Positions 8,540 to 16,593 of a stretch of DNA of 27,639 nucleotides are shown here, piece by piece. The notes below the pieces were generated by a model. That model was not told the origin of the DNA. It saw only the letters and a program-made list of their open reading frames with translations, and did no database searches. Position 1 is the stretch's first letter. Each line of letters begins with the position of its first letter. This DNA comes from Cyrtobacter comes (lineage in GTDB: Bacteria > Pseudomonadota > Alphaproteobacteria > Rickettsiales > Midichloriaceae): assembly GCF_034470605.1 (NCBI RefSeq), contig NZ_JARGYT010000005.1, forward strand, positions 1-27,639, given 5' to 3'. A program made the position numbers and the translations under genes.

Positions 8540-8980
8540 ATGGATTATAAAGCAAGCTACTATAGTGCCATTCAAGATCCGCTTGAAAAGTGTCTATATA
8601 AAAAAATTATTGATAAGGCTGGTTATATTGCTGGTCTTAGGTTTAGATGGTTATCATCATTACAACTTAATAGTTTCAAATTAATAAGCCATAAATTAGG
8701 TAGGGTATTCGCGAAATCTTATAGCTTATATAAAGACAGTGGGTGGAATATTGATAGATTGAATGAATATCAATATATAGAAAGAGAACTCAGATATAAT
8801 AAGGGGCGGGATGCAATATACGCAGTTTGCATATATCAATATAATCCCTCATTTTTAGAAATTAATAATAATGCCAGTGAGGAGCTTATAAAAAAAACAA
8901 TAAGAGAAAAAGCTTATTTTCAAAGCGGTATAGATATGTTACGCGCCCTATCTTTAAATACTAAAACCTTTATATATTAA
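8540..8980 (+). CDS. Hypothetical protein, 146 aa
   Basis: ATG-started frame of 146 residues that I do not recognise. It is basic, rich in Tyr, Lys and Ile, with no signal peptide or membrane helix, and probably mainly helical (IDKAGYIAGLRFRWLSSLQL, then KLGRVFAKSYSLYK). It starts 85 bases after ftsA and is followed 5 bases later by another small gene, before a hairpin at 9235-9259. It therefore probably belongs to the trxA-ftsA transcript. A role connected with division or envelope growth would be a guess from position only. Confidence 0.6.
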   Translation: MDYKASYYSAIQDPLEKCLYKKIIDKAGYIAGLRFRWLSSLQLNSFKLISHKLGRVFAKSYSLYKDSGWNIDRLNEYQYIERELRYNKGRDAIYAVCIYQYNPSFLEINNNASEELIKKTIREKAYFQSGIDMLRALSLNTKTFIY

Positions 8981-8985
8981 CCAAC

Positions 8986-9222
8986 ATGCCATATATCAAA
9001 ACAAATTATAAAAAGTCTGATTTGCGTGATAGTAAAGAAATAAAATCACTAATGCATACAGAAATAGAGAACATGATATATAAAACAGTTAATATGCTAA
9101 TAGATAAAAGATTTAATGAATTTTTAAAGCTGAATTCAAATGACCACATAAATTACAGCAATGATCAGATATTAGCCAAGATAGCTAAGGTTCTTATAAC
9201 GTATGGGTTAAATAATATATAG
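8986..9222 (+). CDS. Hypothetical protein, 78 aa
   Basis: Small basic protein of 78 residues, ATG start, 5 bases after the preceding stop. It is predicted helical, with Lys/Asn-rich composition and no membrane segment or signal. The central part (HTEIENMIYKTVNMLIDKRF) could be an amphipathic or short coiled-coil helix. I recognise no family. It is the last gene before the hairpin at 9235-9259, so it probably closes the operon. Confidence 0.5.
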   Translation: MPYIKTNYKKSDLRDSKEIKSLMHTEIENMIYKTVNMLIDKRFNEFLKLNSNDHINYSNDQILAKIAKVLITYGLNNI

Positions 9223-9234
9223 ATAAGGAACACG

Positions 9235-9259
9235 TATAGCCTCTTTATAAGAGGCTATA
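9235..9259 (+). terminator. Hairpin ending the trxA-ftsA operon
   Basis: A perfect 11-bp stem (TATAGCCTCTT / AAGAGGCTATA) with a 3-base loop TAT lies 12 bases after the last gene. The following bases (TATTTG) are only mildly T-rich, so it is an imperfect intrinsic terminator. It may stop transcription or protect the mRNA 3' end. Confidence 0.65.
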
Positions 9260-9421
9260 TATTTGAAAAGCTTTTAGTATACGTAAATTATAGTTGTTGA
9301 AACATGAGATTTTCACCTATGTTTAATGTTAATATTTACTAAGCCAATATTAGCTATTGAAGTAATCTTCTGCAAATGCTAATCTTCAATTTAGTCTTTA
9401 TATTTTAGATCGGGTCTTTCC

Positions 9422-9742
9422 ATGCTTAAGCTCATTATAAATATTGTAATCTGGTCTTTTGTTTTATATTTTGTACTATCGTTTTTTGTTCCACAAAATG
9501 TTTTAGATGATAGAATAAATGAGATTGCAATTCCAATATTTCATAAGCTTGGTATGCAAGATATAAAGCATTTTAAAGATGTTTTTAATGGATTTGATAA
9601 TTTTGATTTTTCTGAATTTGTGAATAATATTTCAAAAAAATTCTCTGAAGTAATGGCTAAAGTCAAGGATGCGATATCTGGTGGTGTAAAGATCGAGGAT
9701 GTGACTGATACCTTAAAAGAAAAAGCAACTGGACAGCAATAA
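9422..9742 (+). CDS. Small single-membrane-segment protein, 106 aa
   Basis: A 106-residue protein with one N-terminal hydrophobic segment (LIINIVIWSFVLYFVLSFFV, about residues 4-23) that could be an uncleaved anchor. It is followed by a soluble helical part rich in Phe, Asp, Lys and Asn, with an amphipathic stretch (FSEVMAKVKDAISGGV). I do not recognise a family. Topology is probably N-in with the body in the periplasm. The porin-like gene follows on the same strand after about 90 bases. The intergenic gap before it (9260-9421) gives room for its own promoter, but I see only weak candidates, such as TTGAAA at 9297 with TTTAAT at 9322, spaced 19. Confidence 0.55.
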   Translation: MLKLIINIVIWSFVLYFVLSFFVPQNVLDDRINEIAIPIFHKLGMQDIKHFKDVFNGFDNFDFSEFVNNISKKFSEVMAKVKDAISGGVKIEDVTDTLKEKATGQQ

Positions 9743-9833
9743 AAATGCTTATGGTTGAAGGTCAAGATATATTGTTTTGCTTTAAAAGGGATATTTGATA
9801 GTTTGCTCGTTTTTGGGCTTGTTTGAGTATTTT

Positions 9834-10673
9834 ATGCGTCTGTCTTGCTTTTTAGCTTCTATCTTAATCATATTTTTTATACATAGTACTGCCTATTCAG
9901 AAAAATTAAAACTGAATATAGATTCAACAATACGGTTTGTTGATGACCCTAGAATATTGCTAAGATTTTCTGGTGCAAAAGAATTAGAAGATGTTAAGTT
10001 TGGTGTTATTTCGGTAAGTGAGTTATTGCCATCTTCGATTCGTAATTCATTCCAATTTGGAGTAATGAAGGGTGATAAAAAGCTATATGTGGGGAATATA
10101 TTTGGGACTGATAATATTATATCTGTAGTACCAAAGCATTCATTAAATAATGGTATGCAGAAAAAGTTAGCTACATATAGTGATTCTTATAATCCAGTTC
10201 AATTTACGTTTTCTGATAAGATTACAGATAAGCTCATTTATTCAGTAACATACGTGCCCATTACATCTATAAGTGATAGTTTAGGGGTTAAAATTTCCTT
10301 AATAGGAGGGCTTAAGTACAAAGGTAATGTTAAAAATACTTCATTTACTACTTATGCTATAGGTGGTTGTATGGCAGATTATGCTTCATATGAGCTTGGC
10401 GGTAGCCTAAGTTATCTAGGTGTTACACTCAGTATGTGTATAGGTAAATCACCAGTACCTCAGGATATATATATGATTATAGGCCTTCAGTATGAAATTG
10501 GCGCAGTATCCTTGGAAGTTGCCAATATTATTTCAAATGAACATAGAAACAGCGCGACAATCTCTTATAAAATTAGCAAGGGATTTTCCATTTATTCTAC
10601 ATTCATGCATTCATATGATACTCATCATAGTAACATGCTAGCTTTTGGGGTAAAAAAAGATTTTTTTACATAG
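9834..10673 (+). CDS. Porin-like outer-membrane beta-barrel protein
   Basis: Exported protein of about 279 residues. The open frame extends to a TTG at 9795, but the ATG at 9834 gives a textbook signal peptide: MRLS, a hydrophobic core (CFLASILIIFFIH), then STAYS before EKLK. The mature chain shows alternating polar/hydrophobic strands with glycines (ISLIGGLKYKG, YELGGSLSYLGVTLSM, YMIIGLQYEIGAVSLEV) and ends LAFGVKKDFFT, the pattern of small Gram-negative porins. It probably forms a channel in the outer membrane. I cannot tell its substrate. It differs from the surface protein at 905 in sequence and in ending. Confidence 0.6.
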   Translation: MRLSCFLASILIIFFIHSTAYSEKLKLNIDSTIRFVDDPRILLRFSGAKELEDVKFGVISVSELLPSSIRNSFQFGVMKGDKKLYVGNIFGTDNIISVVPKHSLNNGMQKKLATYSDSYNPVQFTFSDKITDKLIYSVTYVPITSISDSLGVKISLIGGLKYKGNVKNTSFTTYAIGGCMADYASYELGGSLSYLGVTLSMCIGKSPVPQDIYMIIGLQYEIGAVSLEVANIISNEHRNSATISYKISKGFSIYSTFMHSYDTHHSNMLAFGVKKDFFT

Positions 10674-10724
10674 ATAAAATCATGATACAAGTTTTGAATG
10701 AAAAATATTTAATAGAATTGCTTT

Positions 10725-11948
10725 GTGAATAAATATTTTTTAGAAATGTGGCTCGCTTGGAGGTATATTAAAGCTAAGCATAGAGAGGGTTTTATTTCTG
10801 TTTCCGCTTTATTTTCATTTTTAGGAATTTTTATAGGCGTTGCATCTTTAATAATTATCATATCCATAATGGATGGATATGAGAGGGATTTTATCAGTCG
10901 GATGCTAGGAATTAATGGTCATATTACTGTGATTGACCCACCGGATCCTAAAAATCTGCTTATGGATATAAAAAAATTACCAAATGTAAACTTTGCCGCA
11001 GAGGTGCTTTTTGAAAATGGCATCATAGCTAGCAAGTATAATTCTAAGGGGGTTTTTATTAGATGTATGGAATTTGTGGATATAATGGAGAAGCCGATAA
11101 TTTCAGGTGATGTGAAGAATATTAATGAAGAATTTGGAATAATACTTGGAGAAGAGGTGGCTATGGAGATTAATGCCAAAGTAGGCGATAGTATCAAGCT
11201 TATTTCAACTATGATAGATACCAGTGCAATTGCCTCTATACCTAGAAGTAAAACATTCAAGGTAAGTGCTATATTTAATTCTGGTATGCATGAATATGAT
11301 TCCACAACAGTCTTTATACCGTTGAAATACGGTAAGATGCTTTTTTTAAATTCTAAAGAAGAATTTGGTTATATAGAGGTAATAACAAAAGACATCAGCC
11401 TAATAGATAGTGTTGTTTCGCAGATTTTAAATATAGACAGGAGTTTAGAGGTGGTTGATTGGAAAAGAAGTAATAGAGCTTTGACGGATGCGATAGAGAT
11501 GGAAAGGAATGTAATGTTTTTTATACTATTTCTAATCATTATTGTTGCATCTTTTAATATGATTTCTGCCATAACTATGATGGTGCAGAGTAAAAATAAG
11601 GAGATAGCTATCTTAAAGATTATGGGTATGGAAAGTATATCAATTATGCGAATTTTCTTATTTAGCGGATGTATTATATGCTTTAGTGCTACATTCCTTG
11701 GTATGTTATTTGGTATTATTGTTACTTTAAACTTAGAGAATATAAAGTTTTTTATTGAAAGTATGCTTAGTATAACAATTTTTGATCCACAGGTATATTT
11801 TTTAAAGAATATACCTGTTAAGCTTTCACCACTGACTGTGGTTTATATATGTATGCTATCAAGTTGCATTTCTATACTTTCCGCTTTATACCCTTCGTTT
11901 AAAGCTTCAAGGAAGATGCCCGTTTCTATTTTGCGTGATGATTTATAA
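10725..11948 (+). CDS. lolC: Lipoprotein-releasing ABC transporter permease LolC/LolE
   Basis: Inner-membrane permease of 407 residues, the normal length for LolC/E, which with LolD extracts lipoproteins from the inner membrane for LolA. It begins WLAWRYIKAKHREGFIS, followed by a first membrane segment near residues 24-46 (FLGIFIGVASLIIIISIMDG). A large periplasmic MacB-like domain follows, then three C-terminal membrane segments (FFILFLIIIVASFNMISAIT; the segment after MRIFLFSGCIICF; and YICMLSSCISILSALYP). The final YPSFKASRKMPVSILR is the typical family ending. Many Rickettsiales carry a single LolC/E-type permease, so C versus E cannot be assigned. The GTG start is at 10725, and the 3' end overlaps tyrS by about 11 bases. 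Confidence 0.88.
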   Translation: MNKYFLEMWLAWRYIKAKHREGFISVSALFSFLGIFIGVASLIIIISIMDGYERDFISRMLGINGHITVIDPPDPKNLLMDIKKLPNVNFAAEVLFENGIIASKYNSKGVFIRCMEFVDIMEKPIISGDVKNINEEFGIILGEEVAMEINAKVGDSIKLISTMIDTSAIASIPRSKTFKVSAIFNSGMHEYDSTTVFIPLKYGKMLFLNSKEEFGYIEVITKDISLIDSVVSQILNIDRSLEVVDWKRSNRALTDAIEMERNVMFFILFLIIIVASFNMISAITMMVQSKNKEIAILKIMGMESISIMRIFLFSGCIICFSATFLGMLFGIIVTLNLENIKFFIESMLSITIFDPQVYFLKNIPVKLSPLTVVYICMLSSCISILSALYPSFKASRKMPVSILRDDL

Positions 11949-13194
11949 ATCTGAGTTTTTAAACGTATTAGGTAGTAGGGGGTACATTAACCAGTGTACT
12001 GATCTACATGCGCTAGATGAAAGTGCATATAGTGGGAAATTGATTGGGTATATAGGGTTTGATTGTACGGCAAGCTCTCTACACGTTGGTAGCCTTATAC
12101 AGATTATGATGTTAAGGAGAATGCAGCAGTGTGGTCATATGCCCGTAGTATTGCTTGGAGGCGCTACGACTAAGATAGGCGATCCCTCTGGTAAGACAAA
12201 AGAACGGCAAATTTTAGAGCATAAGCAAATAGAGGAAAATAAAGAATCAATACTTAAATCTTTCAAAAATTTCATAAATTTTGATGTGGAGGTAATAGTA
12301 TTAGATAACAATGAATGGCTCTCTGATTTAAATTATATCGATTTCTTGGATGCTTATGGAAGATACTTTTCTGTAAATAGAATGCTTAGCTTTGATAGTG
12401 TAAAGCTACGTTTAGAAAGAGAAGCGCACCTTTCATTTTTAGAATTCAATTATATGATATTGCAGTCGTATGATTTTTTGAAGCTTAACGAATTGCATGG
12501 TTGCGCGCTACAGATGGGTGGATCTGATCAATGGGGTAACATAGTTAGCGGTGTTGAGCTGATAAGAAAAAAGACTGGTAAAGAAGTGTATGGTCTTACT
12601 TCAGAATTACTCGTGACGAGTTCGGGTGTTAAGATGGGAAAGACAGAAAAAGGTGCGGTGTGGTTAAATGAAGATATGCTAAGTTCATATGATTATTGGC
12701 AATTTTGGCGCAATACATCGGATCAAGATGTAATAAAGTTTTTGAAGCTTTTTACAGATATAGAACTTGTAGAGATAAATAGATTATCACAATTAAAGGA
12801 CAAGGACCTTAATGAAGCTAAGATCTTATTAGCAAATGAATGTACAAAAATGTGTAGAGGTGAGGAAGCTGCATCTTTGGCCTATAAAACTGCTAGTGCT
12901 ATCTTTAGTGGTAATTCAAGTGATTTTGAATCAGCCACACTTCATGAAGTTTATATGAATGCTAGTGAAGTATTTACTATGCCTGTGCATAAGGCTTTTC
13001 TTATAGTGGAGCTTGCCAGCTCTAGCTCTGATGCTAAGAGGTTAATAAGGGGAGGCGGTGCTAGGATTAATAATAATGTTGTACAGTATGAAAATAGGTT
13101 AATGTGCCAAGAGGATTTTCACAATGGTGTGTCAATGCTTTCGGCCGGAAAGAAGAAGTATGCTATACTGAAATTAGTGACTGATGAAAAATGA
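11938..13194 (+). CDS. tyrS: Tyrosyl-tRNA synthetase
   Basis: Class I aminoacyl-tRNA synthetase charging tRNA-Tyr; 418 residues from the ATG at 11938 (a GTG one codon earlier is possible). The HIGH-type motif is LHVGS at residues 48-52, after the tyrosine-pocket GFDCTASS. GGATTKIGDPSGKT follows, and the KMSKS-type loop is KMGKT near residue 232. QMGGSDQWGN is the tyrosine/ATP-site signature. An S4 RNA-binding domain occupies the C-terminus (SSDAKRLIRGGGARINN). It overlaps lolC, so the two are co-translated. Identification is secure. Confidence 0.96.
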   Translation: MIYKSEFLNVLGSRGYINQCTDLHALDESAYSGKLIGYIGFDCTASSLHVGSLIQIMMLRRMQQCGHMPVVLLGGATTKIGDPSGKTKERQILEHKQIEENKESILKSFKNFINFDVEVIVLDNNEWLSDLNYIDFLDAYGRYFSVNRMLSFDSVKLRLEREAHLSFLEFNYMILQSYDFLKLNELHGCALQMGGSDQWGNIVSGVELIRKKTGKEVYGLTSELLVTSSGVKMGKTEKGAVWLNEDMLSSYDYWQFWRNTSDQDVIKFLKLFTDIELVEINRLSQLKDKDLNEAKILLANECTKMCRGEEAASLAYKTASAIFSGNSSDFESATLHEVYMNASEVFTMPVHKAFLIVELASSSSDAKRLIRGGGARINNNVVQYENRLMCQEDFHNGVSMLSAGKKKYAILKLVTDEK

Positions 13195-13353
13195 GACAAA
13201 GTATGTCACTGAATTAAAGATCGTTTTTATATTATAAACAAGTAGGGTTTTAAAGAGGATGGTTTCTTAGAGGAAAGTGTTTTTTCACTGAGCAACATAA
13301 CTAAAATATATTAATATGATGGCCAAAAACACCTGCAGTTCTTTTATTAGTAA

Positions 13354-13857
13354 TTACTGATGCTCATCGATGATGGAGAGCACGTCTACCGAGTAGTACA
13401 AACTGCAATTTGCGCTACTTCCAGTGAACTGAATAGAACCATCATGAGGGACATCGGTACAGTCTACAATTCCATATCCTAAATAATTATACATACTATG
13501 ATAAAACGGCTCTCCATTATATAAATACACGTGTATATTATTCTTAATTTTATATTCCGAACCACTAAGATAAAATGGATCTTCATTGTATAAATACAGG
13601 TACATATCATCTAAGCGTTTATATGATGTATCTGGGAAACCATGTGATAGATATACCTCAATATTCGTGCAACTAGAGTCCACATTTATACATGGGCTAT
13701 ATGACCATACAATCCCTTTAGTTAAGATGCAGTAGAAATCACCAAACTTAACAGTGCACATTTTATTCATTTGGGCTAATAAAAGCAAGCACGGTGTCAC
13801 GATATCATATTGCGGCACAAACAGCAATACGCACTTACTGTTATCATTCGGTAACAA
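13354..13857 (-). CDS. Hypothetical protein with an internal duplication, 167 aa
   Basis: Minus-strand frame of 167 residues with no recognised family. The longest version starts with TTG at 13857, just after an in-frame stop; the first ATG is at residue 30, so the start is uncertain. The protein is rich in Tyr, Cys and Asp. It contains two near-copies of a 14-residue unit, MYLYLYNEDPFYLS and IHVYLYNGEPFYHS, separated by about 12 residues. Such Tyr-rich repeats suggest a beta-structured or surface-exposed protein, but the N-terminus is not a clear signal peptide. It is isolated: the neighbouring tyrS is on the opposite strand and converges on it. It could be a decaying gene; confidence that it is expressed is moderate. 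Confidence 0.45.
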   Translation of the reverse strand: MLPNDNSKCVLLFVPQYDIVTPCLLLLAQMNKMCTVKFGDFYCILTKGIVWSYSPCINVDSSCTNIEVYLSHGFPDTSYKRLDDMYLYLYNEDPFYLSGSEYKIKNNIHVYLYNGEPFYHSMYNYLGYGIVDCTDVPHDGSIQFTGSSANCSLYYSVDVLSIIDEHQ

Positions 13858-13913
13858 AATATAGATGATATCTTAGATTTACCTAATCTATTGAATAGTA
13901 TGGAATCTCATGC

Positions 13914-14142
13914 CTTAGAATAGCGTTTTTCTGTTAAATCTAGCTAAATAATGCATTAATAAGGAATTATAAGATTTTATCAAGCAAGTTTCTGCCGCCG
14001 AATGATACGCTCGCTTTTCAAATGCGATTGATGTGATTAAATACTCTATTTTATTATAAATCCTTATACTTCTTGTAATGAATTTTGCATGTAAAATTAA
14101 TCCTTAGCTAGATTTAATAGAAAGACAAGGCGATATTCTAAG
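13914..14142. repeat. Imperfect inverted-repeat pair, MITE-like element
   Basis: The left arm (13914-13947) and right arm (14104-14142) are imperfect inverted repeats. Both outer ends read CTTAGAATA and both inner ends carry the perfect 14-mer TTAAATCTAGCTAA, joined by a T-rich link ending TTTCT(G/A). The right arm has about 5 extra bases in the link. The 156-base core has no open frame. Size (about 230 bp) and structure resemble a miniature inverted-repeat element or a long structured RNA. I see no obvious target-site duplication. The remaining sequence from 13858 to 14277 contains no gene. Confidence 0.5.
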
Positions 14143-14277
14143 CCCTTAGATATGATTATGCATTCATTGTTCTTATTATTTTACAAGCACTTATTATCAT
14201 TGTTCGTTCTTTAGCAATCTCTCCATATTTACTTAATAATGATTTAAAGATAGGTAACTTTTATTTTTCACAAAGCA

Positions 14278-15213
14278 TTACACAATTACCATAGTTATAA
14301 ATACAAGAGATATCGTTGCTACCACAGAGCTAAGAGCAACAGCTTTCTTGACTAATTCTTCTTCTGTAGAAAATTGTTTAGAAATCAGGTAAACCACAAA
14401 TGCAGTAGGCGCGGAAGCAGATATAATCAAAGAATTAAACCAATAGCTTTCCAGATTCAGGCAGTATGCAATACAGATCGCAATGAATGGATGAATAAGG
14501 TTCTTTGCGAATACAACGCTTAGCAAATCAAACTTCAAACATTGTGCAGTAATCTTTGTTGCGCCTAAAGTTAGTCCGAATGCAAATAGAGCAATGCCAG
14601 ATGCGCCACTTCCAATTTGGGATATTGCATCTACTATGGGAGTAGGTAATGTGATCTGCAGGTAATTAAGCGATGTTCCTATTATCGGCATAATGATAAG
14701 CGGAGTAGTAGTAATACTAAGGATTTTTTTGATCAATGATTTTTCTTTATGTTTTAATATATTGAGAAATATGATGAAAATGGGTTGTATAATTATAACC
14801 TGAACAATATTTCCAATAATGGCTGCGGTAGGATCTTTGAGTAAAATGGTAATGACCGGCAATGCATATATCGCAGAATTCACATAAGAAGCTGCTAAGA
14901 TCTTTATGCAAATGGATATGGTTGATAAGCTCTTAATAAAAAGTGCCGTAACGATAATGGTCAAAACTCCAAACGTTAACAAATATGCTGCAATGTACCC
15001 CGTATTTAACAATGCAGATAAGTCATTTTTATAAGTGGCGGTAAACAAGTAGGATGGAACTATGATCTTGAATAATAACAATTCAAATCCATCTATTTGT
15101 ATTTTGTTGACTAGTTGTTTTTTATAACAAAATACACCAAGTAGTATAACAAAAAAGATTGTTATTAATGGAGAAAATAAAGTCATATAGCTGCTCTCTA
15201 TTATTTTTGTCAT
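14278..15213 (-). CDS. AEC-family (auxin efflux carrier-like) permease
   Basis: Integral inner-membrane transporter of about 311 residues with roughly ten hydrophobic helices in two halves, as in the AEC/BASS-like fold. The N-terminus (LFSPLITIFFVILLGVFCYKK) and the later segments IIVPSYLFTAT and GASGIALFAFGLTLGA, followed by ASAPTAFVVYLISKQF, are family landmarks (the APxA-type motif near the end). The frame extends to a TTG at 15273 with ATGs at 15249, 15213 and 15186. I chose 15213 because AEC proteins begin directly with the first helix. Family members export or import small organic acids or amino acids; the substrate cannot be read here. Minus strand, isolated; probably part of an acquired patch. 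Confidence 0.8.
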   Translation of the reverse strand: MTKIIESSYMTLFSPLITIFFVILLGVFCYKKQLVNKIQIDGFELLLFKIIVPSYLFTATYKNDLSALLNTGYIAAYLLTFGVLTIIVTALFIKSLSTISICIKILAASYVNSAIYALPVITILLKDPTAAIIGNIVQVIIIQPIFIIFLNILKHKEKSLIKKILSITTTPLIIMPIIGTSLNYLQITLPTPIVDAISQIGSGASGIALFAFGLTLGATKITAQCLKFDLLSVVFAKNLIHPFIAICIAYCLNLESYWFNSLIISASAPTAFVVYLISKQFSTEEELVKKAVALSSVVATISLVFITMVIV

Positions 15214-15407
15214 AGTCAATCTTCGAGAATATGAAAGAGTATCAAACATTACCGATACCCCAAAATTATTCAAGATCAGCTATACCACCTTATCAATAAT
15301 TCGTTTCTATAAGTGAGCTTCAGGATTTATTCGCGTTAGCTTGAAAATATGTATCAGAATCCATTTCTATCAGAAAAATCTAGACCTTATTTTCAGACTT
15401 ATCTATT

Positions 15408-15602
15408 GCAACAAGCCAATGTAATTTTAAGCCTAATTCAAGAATCTTTATTGGAGCTGATGCAAAACAAAGCTACAATCGATACCACTTATCGACCTTG
15501 CCTCACATTTATCGCATCCTAGTTTTTGATAAAGGCAAAATTGTAAAAGATGGAGCTTACAACGAACTCCTCGCCAAATGCGAATTGTATAAAAACCTTT
15601 GA
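15408..15602 (+). pseudogene. Degraded C-terminal end of an ABC exporter ATPase
   Basis: Remnant of the last about 65 residues of an MsbA-type ABC ATPase, broken by at least two frameshifts. An ATS at 15408 recalls the LDEATSALD Walker B/D-loop region. In the next frame, LIQESLLELMQNKATI (from about 15430) matches the helix before the H-loop. After a second shift, LSTLPHIYRILVFDKGKIV followed by a KDGAYNELLAK-type ending runs to a TGA at 15600-15602. The expected IAHR of the H-loop is damaged. Nothing recognisable of the transmembrane part or Walker A remains upstream. Positions 15214-15407 hold no gene I can support. Confidence 0.75.
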
Positions 15603-15661
15603 AATGTAAAAATTATGTGATTTTATGATATAAGACATAAGAGAATTAACGATTTTAATAT

Positions 15662-15666
15662 AGGGG
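15662..15666 (+). promoter_or_regulatory. Ribosome binding site of the AhpD-like gene
   Basis: AGGGG at 15662-15666, seven bases before the ATG at 15674, fixes the start of the AhpD-like gene. It is stronger than most start regions in this window. Confidence 0.55.
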
Positions 15667-15673
15667 ATAAATT

Positions 15674-16087
15674 ATGGATTATACGAAAATTTCAAAAGAT
15701 ACAATTAGCCATTTATATGCAGGATATAAGAGTTTGCATGAATCGCCTCTAGCAGCGGATTTAAAAGCACTCATAGAGCTGCGTGTATCTCAGATCAATG
15801 GTTGTGCATATTGCTGCCACCTACACACAAATGAAGCAGTAAAATTAGGGATTAACAAAGATAAAATTGACACTCTATCTAGGTTTGCTTCATCTAATTT
15901 ATTTTCTGATGCTGAAAAAGAGGCTTTAAAATGGGCAGAATCTTTAACTAAGCTTGATGGAAATAAGAAGGTTCTGCATACAGAACTTTCAAAGTATTTT
16001 AGTGAAAGAGAAATTGTAGATATTACAATCTGTATTTCGTTGATGAATACTTTTAATCGCTTGGCGATAAGTATGAGAGATGATTAG
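15674..16087 (+). CDS. Carboxymuconolactone decarboxylase / AhpD-like protein
   Basis: Cytosolic all-helical protein of 137 residues of the AhpD/CMD superfamily. The core motif LRVSQINGCAYCCHLH contains Cys44, Cys47 and His51, the CxxC plus histidine arrangement of AhpD-type peroxidase/reductase members, with Glu35 upstream; an extra Cys48 sits directly after the CxxC. Family proteins act as alkylhydroperoxidases or as partners of peroxidases, so a role in oxidative-stress defence is likely. Full length for the short, single-domain subgroup. It is followed on the same strand by a broken GNAT gene, a pairing often found in mobile accessory DNA of free-living bacteria, suggesting lateral acquisition. 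Confidence 0.88.
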   Translation: MDYTKISKDTISHLYAGYKSLHESPLAADLKALIELRVSQINGCAYCCHLHTNEAVKLGINKDKIDTLSRFASSNLFSDAEKEALKWAESLTKLDGNKKVLHTELSKYFSEREIVDITICISLMNTFNRLAISMRDD

Positions 16088-16191
16088 ACGCACTGCTGCA
16101 TCTCTAATGGTAATTGAATCAATTTTCTGACACAAAAAATCAATCAAGAAACACCTCATTCCAGTTGTTTATTATGGAGAAAGAGTTATGA

Positions 16192-16537
16192 ATGAATTTT
16201 TGTAAATTATTAGCTCATTTGGTTTTGTATCAAGGTATGGAGATTATTGGTTATACCAATATTCAGTTTTAGCCAGATCAAAGAGCGGCAATTCGTATTA
16301 TTGCCATTGATGAGAATAAGCAAAATCAAAACTGGCAGCAGGTTTTTTGCCCTTATAGAAAGGTGGCTGAAAAGTTTAGGTATTAAAAGCATTCATGCTG
16401 AATCCAGGAAAAATAGTTTAACATTCTATCTCAAAAATGGCTATACAGAAATGCTATTTAATGATCCTGATGGTCATGAATCTGATCCAAACGATGTGTT
16501 TGAGCATTTTATTTATAATTGCCACAATACTAGCTAG
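16192..16537 (+). pseudogene. Broken GNAT-family N-acetyltransferase
   Basis: A GNAT acetyltransferase split by a stop and a frameshift. The first piece begins at the ATG at 16192 (GGAGAAAGAG lies upstream) and reads LVLYQGMEIIGYTNIQF, then a TAG. It continues in the same frame with PDQRAAIRIIAIDENKQNQ, the beta4 strand region. The frame then shifts near 16325-16335, and the rest is open to 16537 with ALIERWLKSLGIKSIHAES and LTFYLKNGYTEM, the acetyl-CoA-binding helix and final strands. The order and spacing match one ancestral GNAT protein of about 140 residues. The downstream open part (from 16247) is unlikely to be functional alone. Confidence 0.82.
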
Positions 16538-16593
16538 TCACTTGATGATAATCTAGTAATGTGTTTTACGAAGAAAATTTAATCGAGTATAAG

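Noticed and set aside
10919..11305. 128-codon minus-strand frame inside the LolC/E gene
   Set aside because: It mirrors the periplasmic domain of a clearly identified permease and has Ser/Ile-rich antisense composition.
13195..13353. Possible terminator after tyrS around AGTG-TTTTTT-CACT
   Set aside because: A 4-bp stem with the T-run inside the loop is not a credible intrinsic terminator.
16247..16537. 96-aa plus-strand frame as an independent gene
   Set aside because: Its first about 25 residues read out of frame relative to the GNAT fold; the rest is the C-terminal half of the broken GNAT gene.
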